64,000 nt of DNA from contig OX465282.1 in assembly GCA_949987705.1 (NCBI GenBank), forward strand, positions 96,894,070 to 96,958,069, written 5' to 3'. The DNA comes from Thereva unica (taxonomy: Eukaryota > Arthropoda > Insecta > Diptera > Therevidae). The position numbers and the translations under genes are program-made. A model generated the notes under the pieces. That model ran no database searches, was not told where the DNA came from, and saw only the letters and a program-made list of their open reading frames with translations. Positions 22,848 through 32,539 of the stretch are shown one piece after another. How positions within the stretch are numbered: position 1 is the stretch's first letter; each line of letters starts with the position of its first letter.

Positions 22848-24130
22848 CGGGGAAATGACAAATCCACGCACTTTAATATTTCGTGTATTAGTGGAGTCAG
22901 ATGAGCAGAACATAAGGAATTGTCTGGAGTTTCAAATTTTTTTTTTGGAACATGTTAGTTACATCGAATACTATACGAAATGGACATTTTCTACCTCTAG
23001 CAACCGCCGCTACGTAAGTTATCGGCCATTATGTCAAAAATTTACCATTTTGGTCGTTCTTTCTAAATATAGATGCGTATATCTCAGCATGTTTAGGTTC
23101 GAAAAAATCGAAAAAAATAGAGGTTGTTCGTTATGATATTGGCTACCAGCGGTTACAATATGAAATTTTTATCTGCACACATAACCTCAAAAAAAATCAA
23201 AAACTGAAGAAACTGTGAATATTGGTTTTTTAGTGATAACTTCGGAACTTTTAAGTGAAATTTGATGAAATTTTCAACGATTATACTTTACGATGTGAAC
23301 AATAACTGGTTAAAATTTCAAGTCACCATATTTAATACAATCATGAATTTTTGCATTTTTTCGTCAATTTTTTCGAAAAATTTGACCTTTTTTGGCAAAG
23401 CTCAATTTATATAAGTTTATTGCTGATCTAATTTTTCGAAAAATTGACTTTTACCAAAAAATGTTAAAATTTTTCGAAAAAAAAAAGTTTAAAAATTTTT
23501 CCTTTTTACCATCATAAAGTGCATAAAAGAACCTACATTTAAAAAAAAGAAAGAACCTCATACGATGCGATGCACAAAACTGATGGACCAATCAATTTTC
23601 AAATTTGAAGTCAATTTTTGAGCCTTGTATTAAATATGTTGACTTGAAATTTTAACCAGTTATTGTTCACATCGAAAAGTATAATCGTTGAAAATTTCAT
23701 CAAATTTCACTTAAAAGTTCCGAAGTTATCACTAAAAAACCAATATTCACAGTTTCTTCAGTTTTTGATTTTTTTTTTTGAGGTTATGTGTGCAGATAAA
23801 AATTTCATATTGTAACTGCTGGTAGCCAATATCATAACGAACAACCTCTATTTTTTTCGATTTTTTCGAACCTACACATGCTGAGATATACGCATCTATA
23901 TTTAGAAAGAACGACCAAAATGGTAAATTTTTGACATAATGGCCGATAACTTACGTAGCGGCGGTTGCTAGAGGTAGAAAATGTCCATTTCGTATAGTAT
24001 TCGATGTAAATAACATGTTCCAAAAAAAATTTGAGACTCCAGACAATTCCCTTTTCATTAAAATTTGATGCTCATCTGACTCCACTATATGGATAAAATA
24101 CAAGAGCACGTGCTTTGTAATTTCCCCTTA
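22848..24130. mobile_element. foldback (long inverted repeat) element, ~1.3 kb
   Basis: Sequence from about 22880 to 23345 recurs inverted from about 23625 to 24090, with high similarity along about 465 bp. The unique centre is about 280 bp. Weaker inverted similarity extends outward to GGGGAAAT blocks (22848 and 24130). The same 60-codon reading (for example YTKWTFSTSSNRRYVSYRPL) therefore appears on + in the left arm and on - in the right arm. This is a by-product of the palindrome and not evidence of a gene. A transcript through it would fold into a very long hairpin. Confidence 0.85.
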
Positions 24131-24419
24131 GAAATTCGTTTACGTTTACGGGCAAAAACACTCCCCCATAGCATCTGACCACGATAAGCATGGCGGTGAG
24201 ACCGTTGAATAGTGATTGGTATTATAAATGAGCGGGTGATTTCATTTAACGGAGTGACACTTTTGTTTTCGAATGTTGTTTCGAGGAGATGAGAGACTTT
24301 CACTGCCCATGGAAAAAGCAATTTTAAAATTCCCAATTGTTTTGGCGCACGCCATACTATTGGCTTATGGGTGCAGCGAGGCGCACCGGGCTCCAGCTAG
24401 TAAATAATAAATATAAACT

Positions 24420-26040
24420 TAATTTCAAGTAAATTTCAAGTCAAGAGCGCAACAAATAATATAAAAATATTATAGGTGTCGAATTACGATAGTAGCTGTT
24501 GTCGAATGATGGTATTAAACTAGAAAAACGCGATTCGATCGAACTTCGTCATATTGAAATGATTAAACTGGTCTAAAAACGCACACGAGCCACTATAAAA
24601 AAATATAAAATAAAAGCAAGTATACAATAATTTGTTGTAACTCTCTCATTTTCAATTATTATTCACATTTTTTTTCCTAAACATGCAAAAAAAAACATTA
24701 ATTCGATTCCATTAACAATTTGTAGTTTTTTAAGGTAATTTGTTTTTTTGCTTCGATAATACCACAAAATCAAGATCAAATAGGTCTCGTAGCAATACAC
24801 ATTCAAAAGAAAAAACTTTTTTATATAAAAAAAACCTAGAAGAAAATTGAACTAAAAAAAACAACAAAATCAAAAAAAAATAATGAAATTAACTTGTAAA
24901 TAAAAAAAATAAAAAAAATAAAAAATAATATAAAGATTTTAATAATTTCGCGGTATTTTCAACGAACATCTCATACAAAAAAATTTTGAATAAGAGTGTC
25001 CTTTTTAAGATAGATATTTTTCATATATTGTTATATATTATTGTCGTTTTTACGTTATTTGTTTGACATTAAAAAAAGTAAAAATTATTAAAAAATTTAA
25101 CAAAAAAAACAACCCAAGAAAAGGAAAAGGTATGAACAATTTTTAAATGTTGTTCGATTTAAAAAAAAGAGAGCAAAAATACATGAAAAGACAGTTGTTA
25201 TTTAAGAGATGCTTTTTGAAAGCTTAAGTAAGTTTAAGTAAAATATTATTAAAAATATATTTAAGTGCTGATTTGTCTTTTTGCAAACAAAAAATGCCGA
25301 AATATATTGAAAGAAAAAAAAAATTTATATTTATACCATGCGGCTTTTAATTGGACCAATGAAAGATAAAATCGAGAAAAAAAACGTTTTTTTTTTATTT
25401 ATTTAAAATAAAATACTGTATTTATTGTAAATACACAAATATTAAAAAAAAAAAATATTTATGCAGCTGTTGTTTTTATGATTATAAAATTATTAAATTT
25501 ATAAAATGCTATATTTTCACTTGTTTCATGTTGAAATATCTGATTGATTATTTGTACTCCTGAAATGTATAGATACATGGATAAAATTGAAATATTGAGA
25601 ATGGTTTAAACAATAAAGTTAGAATGTGTTTTTCTTTTAATTTTTAAATATTATTTGTTAATTAGTTTATTTCATTAAATTCTCGGACAAAAAATAATTT
25701 GTTCATTTTTTAATAAAACGCCTGTAATGTGAGAGTGTCTAACTTGGTGGTAATTGTTGGAAAATGCGTTTGCTGAGTCGGCTGAGTGATTGTACTAAAA
25801 CTATGGTGATGCCATCTTGCATCTATCCCAAATTATTCCATGGCGGAATATAAGCGATCGACCATATACTTTCATAGGATACGGTTTGTGGATATATATT
25901 TTCATTCTATCCAAGTTCTGTTTACCCGTCTGTCTTCATTTCTATTATGACGGTTTTTAATTTAATATAATATTTAGTCTGATTATTGTGCGAATTCCTT
26001 GTGGATGCCAATTTAATCGATCTGTTTACTTTCACTCAAA
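24420..26040. other. AT-rich stretch, no element recognised
   Basis: It is composed mainly of A/T runs with no frames of note. It resembles the AT-rich stretches near 11.2, 43.6 and 53.9 kb in character but shares no clear sequence with them. Confidence 0.5.
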
Positions 26041-26684
26041 TTATGGTCTTAGGTAGGGCTGCCATCCGTCCGGGTTTCACGGATTTGTCCTAGTTTGGGG
26101 GGCGTCGGGTAAAATCAGGGCACTTTTTTGTGTCAGGATTGATCCGATCAATTGAATGATAAGCAATAAATTAAAACAAATCTTAGTTAAAAATTGACTC
26201 GTAACCCACATCCAAGGAAACTTCAGGGAAGCAAAAATGTTCTCATTTTATTTGAAAGTTCCAGTGCTAATTCAATTATCAAACAATCACCGATCCGGAC
26301 ACGGAGAGCGGTAAGTCGTTCCGGTCGTTCAAGGAAACCAAGTTTTTAGTTGTCAAACGACTCAATGTGAAACCTATTTTTTTTTTTTTTTTTTTTTCAG
26401 ATCAAAATGACTAAGCATATAGACTTTACACCTTCCATTTTTCATCGAAATGTTCGTCAGTTCTACTAGCTGTTTGGACTGTAAGCATTTGTAGTCTATG
26501 AATACATTTGGAAGCTAAACTTAAATTCAACAGTTTTTCCCAGGGTTTCCCTGTGAACAAATGCCTGGTGTGCGGTAGATTTTCATGGACGAAAAGTATT
26601 TTGATACTATACTAGCATCCTTTCTTCGTATGGTTGGTATCTAGAGTACACGTGAAAAGACATTGTATGCTGTATTCAATAACG

Positions 26685-26906
26685 TTACTCCTCCGTAGTT
26701 ACTCCATGATAGTGTGTTCCCTCTGTACGGGGCACACTACGATCCTCGTTCCACACATCAGGAATTTCTTTTCGTGCGCAGATTTTCATTGTTATTTCGT
26801 TCAGTTTTTCGATGGTTTCCTCTCCCTTTTGTTTAATGAGTTCCGCGGGTTTGTTGTCAGTCCTTGATGGCTTATTAATTTTTAATGCTCGCACCGCTTG
26901 GCGCAC
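26685..26906 (-). pseudogene. LINE RT N-terminal scrap
   Basis: The 73-codon minus frame reads AVRALKINKPSRTDNKPAEL then IKQKGEETIEKLNEI and CARKEIPDVWNE. This is the conserved region just upstream of the RT domain in many LINEs (A..LKNNK..G.DGIPAELLK..G.E.....L.....IW....IP..W). The G-x-D-G position is mutated to R-x-D-N. Nothing of the catalytic region follows. Confidence 0.75.
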
Positions 26907-27332
26907 TTATTCCATTGTAGGGCTACTGCGCTGTCATTTTTGTCGCATTTTGTACATTTCATCAATAACATTTCCTCGAAATGCTCTGGCTATATTACCA
27001 ATACTTCTTATTTCTTAGTCGGTACATCCCCATTTTTATACTTGCAACAACGTCACTCTGGGTTTAAATTCTTTACGTTGCTGGTTTTTTTATGTGGTAT
27101 GGTCAAGCTAAGAAATTACCCTTTGTACCACTAATCCTTCATGTCATACAACCCATGGTGCAATGTCTAGAAGTAAGCTTGACATGAAGATAGAAACAGA
27201 ATATGAAAGCTTAAAGGTAATCTTGCGGATGCATGAGGCAGTGAGCCTCTCGTTTACCCTCTTGGTTTTTGTTGGAACTCATTTTATTTTAGCAGCGGGG
27301 TGAGTCACAAACGTAAGGGCTAGCGGGAGAGG

Positions 27333-27385
27333 TCCTGTTGGAGTGTCATGGCTCCTGAAACAACTGAATCCCGTTAACCAGGTGA
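27333..27385 (+). repeat. diverged copy of part of the SINE body
   Basis: 'ggagtgtcatggctcctgaa' and the following 'ctgaatcccgttaaccagg' resemble 27933-27985 inside the SINE at 27704-28186, in the same orientation. Confidence 0.45.
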
Positions 27386-27703
27386 CAAAGGCTGTGACGC
27401 CAACAGTACCGGACTATAAGGAGAACAAGGAGGTTCGTCGACTGCTAGGTGCCCGGTACCCTATTATTAACCGGTTAAGCCGGCGGGATACCTTATTAGG
27501 GCTACCTTCACTTTTTCTTGCGTCATTTGAATTTGCTAATTTCCTCATTTCTTCTTTCGGCCTTTTTTATGCTTTGTATATGGCCTTCAAGTTCGTGTCT
27601 TTTCGTTACGCTCCTCTTCAGAATTTATTGTTCTGTGTCTAATTGCGCTCTGTTTTCCCCATTGTCGCTTTGGTCCATTTGTTAAGGGTTGTGATCTCTA
27701 ACT

Positions 27704-28186
27704 TTTTTTTTTATGTGGTAGACTAGAGGCTTAGGGAAAGCCCCTTTGTACTGTTCGACAATCTATTTTTCGTATAGAATGTCGAACAGCAGCTCTAGCC
27801 GGAAGATAGAAAGTAGAAAGAGAGAGACAGAGAAGTAGGAAGGAGCTGCCACAACCTAGCCGCGATATTTTTTTATTCCGCCTACTTCCAACCATTTCGC
27901 GACTCTGGCATCGGGGCATTCGAGAAACAACTCGCTGGAGTGTTATGCCTCCTGAAACGAGTTGAATCTCATCAGCCAACCGATGACATGCGCTTGGTGG
28001 AGCGGGGAAGGACTAGCGAAGACTTTGACAGGAGGAATCAGGAATGTAAAGAGGGGAGAAGAAAGAAGGGAAGTTATGTGGGTGGGAAAGTGGAAAAGGC
28101 GAAGGACCGTGGGGCTGGCCGGGATTCGAACCCGGGACCTCTGGGATAGTAGTCAGGCGCCTTACCTCTAGACCACCGAGGCCCCC
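27704..28186 (-). repeat. tRNA-derived SINE with A tail
   Basis: On the minus strand the unit begins with a tRNA-like head (28186-28111), continues through about 400 bp of unrelated body, and ends in a run of A at 27713-27704. Head, body and A tail in this order are the structure of a tRNA SINE transcribed by RNA polymerase III. A clear target duplication was not found. The nearby block at 27333-27385 resembles part of the body. Confidence 0.65.
28111..28186 (-). tRNA. tRNA-like SINE head (not a functional tRNA gene)
   Basis: It contains an A box TGGTCTAGAGG and a perfect B box GGTTCGAATCC within a strong T arm CCGGG/CCCGG. The acceptor stem pairs only partly (GGGG..., then mismatches), which fits a decayed head of a SINE rather than a working tRNA. 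The anticodon cannot be assigned with confidence. Confidence 0.6.
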
Positions 28187-28279
28187 AAAGGTTAACTGTT
28201 TTAAAAAAATAGTTTTTAGGGAGCACAATATGTGAAAAGAAGCTTCGGAAAATTGGTCGTACGCTACCCCTAAAAACCA

Positions 28280-28740
28280 CAATCTAAAAACAGAAAATTC
28301 CGTTTTTGGCTAAAATCTCTTAAATGACAAGTCTTATCATAAAATAGTGTTTACAAAGTTTGTAGATCATGCGATTATCTACAAAAAAATGATGTTATAC
28401 ATTTTCCTGTACGAGTTGCCGTTCATGAGATATCGCCGTTTTAAATATTTAAAATACTCCTTGGGAAGAGGGGGCTATGCCCACTAGGTGAAGAAAATGA
28501 TTTTTTTTTTAATATTTGCTTAAACTTGAACATCTCCAGACTAATTTTGTAGAGCATCGTAAATAGGTTTATCTTTGAGGTAAATTATTCCTTTATTTGA
28601 CATTAAGAACAGGTGCTTGAATGACTCCGTTTAAATGATATGTAGGTTCAAAATATGAGAAAAATGCTAAAATATTGTTATTTTGCGAAAAATATTGGGA
28701 TTTTGGTCACACCATGTCCTAAGGGTCACGGTAGCTGAGT
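28280..28740 (-). repeat. dispersed repeat, inverted relative to 10228-10395
   Basis: About 28285-28470 is the reverse complement of the block at 10.2-10.4 kb with moderate divergence ('aaacggcga', 'ctacaaactttg', 'actattttatgataag' shared). The extension to 28740 is AT-rich and has no partner here. Confidence 0.5.
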
Positions 28741-28774
28741 TAATTTTTTTTTTTACAAAATTACTCAAAATTTC

Positions 28775-29640
28775 ACGTAAGGTCTTTGACAAGATAATGG
28801 ACTGGCCCCAATGCTTTTCAATCTGCCCCTAGAATGGGTGATAAGGAAAACGTCAGTCCAGAAAAGTGCATTAATAGCAACTCATTCAGTATAATTACTT
28901 GGGTATGCGAACAACGTTAACATCATGGGCAGCAAAAGAAGTTTATGTAGTGTAAAACAAGGCGGCAAAGTACTTTGGCCTGAACATCAACGAAGTGAAA
29001 GCAAAGGTAATGCAACAGTCCAGAGGTGAAAAATTTAGAATGGGAAGAAATACAACTTTCGACAACACAACCTAGAAATAATCGATAAAACAGTCTAGCT
29101 AAACAAAATGAAGAAAAGGAACAGATAACTAGGCTAGATCTATTGGCGAATAGAGCCTCTTATATTCCAAAACAAATATTACACTCATGCATAGAATAAC
29201 GAAACTCTCACTCTACAAAACAGTAATACAACCAGTGCTGTGCTATGGTATCGGCACTTGGACTATGAGCCAGGACATGGAGGAATGAGTCAATAGATTT
29301 GAGAAATTAGTTCTTCTAAGGTATTAATAGGCACAACGAGAGAGGATGGAATATAGCGAAGGAGATGCAACGAGTTGTATGAAATCTTTGACGACCTTGA
29401 ACTCTCATCTTTAATAAAAAAAACTACCTAGCCGTAATCACGATGGAGGACAATCGTATCTCAAAACCACGTATGGTAGCAGAAATTTCGGAAAATAGAC
29501 CAGTAGGCAGACCCAGGAGGAAATGGATAAACTCTGTGATGATTGACGCACAGAATGTTCAACATCCGGAACTGGAGACATGCTGCGAGGGAAAGTGACA
29601 GTAAATACTAGAGAAATGACTTAGAGAAGGCTAAGACCCG
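28775..29640 (+). pseudogene. LINE reverse-transcriptase and 3' region, decayed
   Basis: The + strand gives GLAPMLFNLPLEWVIRKTSV (RT block 4) and then LLGYANNVNIMG, where the catalytic YADD has become YANN. Next come ITKLSLYKTVIQPVLCYG-like and WT-type residues. Near the end come DNRI, RNWRHAARESDSKY and KTRFGLQRHWMNPLLLL, a familiar C-terminal signature of one common insect LINE group. Several stops and shifts interrupt it. The loss of both catalytic Asp residues and the breaks make it dead. Confidence 0.8.
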
Positions 29641-29998
29641 GTTTGGGCTTCAGCGGCATTGGATGAATCCTCTCTTGCTACTCCGATACGACGTAAGCAT
29701 GAAAACTTGAACGAAGCTTTTGGTTAATAATTGGGTGATTTTCCATGTTTCGCATCCATACAAAAGAACTGCACAAAGAAGTGTATAGTTGTTTTCAAAC
29801 GTCGTGACATCCCACGCATGTTCCCCAGCTAAGCTCTTAAAAATATTTTAAAGCTCAGACAAAAGCTTCATTTAACTCCTCCTATCAAATCACTTGCTGT
29901 CCTGTAATCAGTCGCGACTGCGTATTGCCAAAGGGAGGTGTATCTTTCTGGGACTTCAATTATTTAAAAAATTTACAAATTATGACTGAAAAACACCC

Positions 29999-30001
<3 letters not shown>

Positions 30002-30069
<68 letters not shown>

Positions 30070-30091
30070 ACATATATACATACGTATATAT
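30002..30091. repeat. (TA)n microsatellite
   Basis: About 60 bases of uninterrupted AT dinucleotides followed by imperfect ATAC/ATAT units. It borders the left arm of the foldback element. Confidence 0.9.
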
Positions 30092-32018
30092 GGGCCATTC
30101 TTTGTGAAACCGCCCACACGCTCTGACCACTTGGGGTTCTAAGATACAAATGTGCAGATGGGCTCAAAATTTTCGTTGAAGTGTCTACTTTTTGATTTTG
30201 AGTGGCAAGAGTTTTGATTTTTACAAAATTAGGGTGATCCGCCCACTTCTTTGCCAAGGATTTTGAGAAAAAATTTAAAACTTGAATAAAATTCGTGTTT
30301 TTGGTTTTTTTTGAACGGGTATAGTGGCATCTATTTCCTAGTACAAAAACTGAAATATTTTGTCTTATGTAAAATTTTCAAAAACCTTAACCTTCCTTTG
30401 CCAAAGTGGGTGGAAAAAATTATCAATAATTGAATTTTAGCAATTTTTTACCGGAAAACAAAGCATTCTAAGAGAAAAATTTATAGAACAAGATATGTTT
30501 AGAATTCATCAAAGAATATGTGCGATTTTTTTCAGAATTTTTGGAGCCATTAAAAAAAGTTTTTTTTGTCAATTTTCGAAAAATTTAAACAAAAAAAAAT
30601 TCTGAAAAAAATCCCAAATATTCTTTGGCAAATTCTAAGTACTTCGTGTTATACAAACTGGCTTTCTAAAGTTAGTCCTTTTCGAGTAAAAAAATAATAT
30701 AACATATATAGAAAACTATGATTTAAAAAAACGGCCAAATTTTGGATTCTTGGGTATGGTAGGCCTCAAAAATGAAACCCCATTTTTCTCCCCTTTCTCC
30801 CCTTTTTATAAATATTCCATTTTTCAATTTTAGTTGTCAACAACAATATATTCAAGTATTCATACAAAAATTTTTAATGAAAATCAGTGCTTTGGTACGG
30901 CATGGTATCCACGTTTCCATAAGGTTGAAAAACCAAAAAAATTCTTGAAAGAAATTAAAATCATACTCGGTGAAATTTTTCGTTATTAGTGGTTTATTCG
31001 TATATGATATCCGTTATAATTGTGATTAAAACTATTGTGGTGTAAAAGAATATTTGATTTCATGATTGATTAAGTGTGAATAAAAAATGTCGAGTAACAC
31101 AAATTACTTAGAATTTTTCGAAAATTGACAAAATTTTTTTTTTTTTTCGGGAATCGTATAGAAATGACGTACATTGTTTAATCAAAAATCGTAAAGAAAA
31201 GTGATACTTTTCTAGTTAGCAACACTTTTCTTCACGATTTTAGATATAACTTTAATTACAGTGCGATTAATTGTCAACAGAAAATGGCATACTTTGACCA
31301 ATTATTATTTCTTTACAATTTTTGATTTTCAATGTAAGTATTAATATTTTCTTTACAATTTTTGATTTTCAATATTAAATGTACGTCATTTCTATACGAT
31401 TACCGAAAAAATAGCATGTTCAACGCGCTAAGAAAAGTGAGTTTTCCAGCTCGTGTAAATTTTAATACACTCGCTCGCTACGCTCGCTCGCGAATTAAAT
31501 ATTTACACTCACTGGAAAACTATCACTTTTCTTTACTTGTAGAACAATCTACTATTTTTAATGGCTCCAATAATTCTGAAAAAAATCACACATATTCTTT
31601 GACGAATTCTAAACATTTCTTGTTCTATAAAATTTTTTCTTAGGATGCTTTGTTTTCCGGTAAAAACTTGCTAAAATTCAGTTATTGATAATTTTTTCGA
31701 CCCACTTTGGCAAAGGAAGGTTAAGGTTTTTGAAAATTTTACATAAGACAAAATATTTCAGTTTTTGTACTAGGAAATAGATGCCACTATACCCGTTCAA
31801 AAAAACCAAAAACACGAATTTTATTCAAGTTTTAAATTTTTTTCTCAAAATCCTTGGCCAAAGAAGTGGGCGGATCACCCCAATTTTGTAAAAATCAAAA
31901 CTCTTGCCACTCAAAATCAAAAAGTAGACACTTCAACGAAAATTTTGAGCCCATCTGCACATTTGTATCTTAGAACCACAAGTGTTCAGAGCGTGTGGGC
32001 GGTTTCACAAAGAATGGC

Positions 32019-32025
<7 letters not shown>
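30085..32025. mobile_element. foldback element, ~1.9 kb, bounded by (TA)n tracts
   Basis: The left arm 30085-30556 ('gggccattctttgtgaaacc' inward) is matched inverted by 31556-32025. Arms are about 470 bp and closely similar. Inside lies a second inverted pair (about 31149-31200 with 31350-31402, containing 'cgtatagaaatgacgtac') and a rearranged extra copy of arm sequence near 30597-30655. Both outer ends join (TA)n tracts, so the element either inserts into TA repeats or carries them. No protein is encoded. Confidence 0.85.

Positions 32026-32086
<61 letters not shown>
32020..32086. repeat. (TA)n microsatellite
   Basis: About 66 bases of uninterrupted AT dinucleotides between the foldback element and the short hairpin. 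Confidence 0.9.
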
Positions 32087-32089
<3 letters not shown>

Positions 32090-32164
32090 GAGTGTAGAAT
32101 CAAAGTCCGCTATTTGCCAGCCACTTACGAAGCAAATAGCGGTCTTTGATTCTACAGTCCTCAT
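32086..32164. repeat. 79-bp near-perfect hairpin
   Basis: Left arm GAGGAGTGTAGAATCAAAGT plus CCGCTATTTGC pairs with right arm GCAAATAGCGG plus TCTTTGATTCTACAGTCCTC. This is about 31 bp with two mismatches and a ~15-base loop. It is flanked on both sides by AT dinucleotide tracts. It could be a tiny MITE or part of the neighbouring elements. Confidence 0.8.
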
Positions 32165-32168
32165 ATGT

Positions 32169-32195
32169 ACATATATATATATATATATATATATA
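32169..32195. repeat. (TA)n microsatellite
   Basis: A short AT tract directly before the 'actagcataaaacccgcgtg' start of the Helentron-like element. Confidence 0.8.
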
Positions 32196-32539
32196 CTAGC
32201 ATAAAACCCGCGTGCCTTGCAACGCCTTTAAAAACTGTTTATTATGTGCAATGTTTTCCTTAAAAAAAAACCAACAAAAAAGTCAGCTGTTATTATCCCT
32301 AAAAAGGGTTTATTATAGTGCATTTTTTTAATAAATATGGTAAACAAATTACTGCGAATATCATCTCTCCTCAACAAATCTGCAAGTTTTAAAGTAGATT
32401 GGCATGTATATGTCATCAAGAAAAGTGACATTTTAGGGTTTGACGAACGTTCGTTAAGTTTGTTCGCCTATTTACGTGGATGTAAGAAATTATTAAGCAA
32501 TCACAAATGAATATTAAATAAAGTGAATTTCGAGTCATT

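Noticed and set aside
22702..23136. 144-codon frame whose C-terminal part recurs on the minus strand at 23832-24023
   Set aside because: The repetition is caused by the palindromic arms of the foldback element. No domain is visible and the frame is not needed to explain the similarity.
24360..24410. Helitron-like start on the minus strand (ttactagctggagcccggtg)
   Set aside because: The wording resembles insect Helentron/RTE-type ends, but no second diagnostic feature or 3' end could be found, so it is not listed as a feature.
26053..26125. transposon terminus 'agggctgccatccgtccggg'
   Set aside because: It resembles the end of a DNA transposon, but no inverted partner or duplication was found in the window.
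28111..28186. functional tRNA gene
   Set aside because: The acceptor stem pairs only for 3-4 bases and the sequence continues as a SINE body with an A tail, so it was treated as a SINE head.
27940..28282. several overlapping frames on both strands with 'AGRDSNPGP/EVPGSNPG' phrases
   Set aside because: These phrases are translations of the tRNA B-box region of the SINE and are a known annotation artefact.
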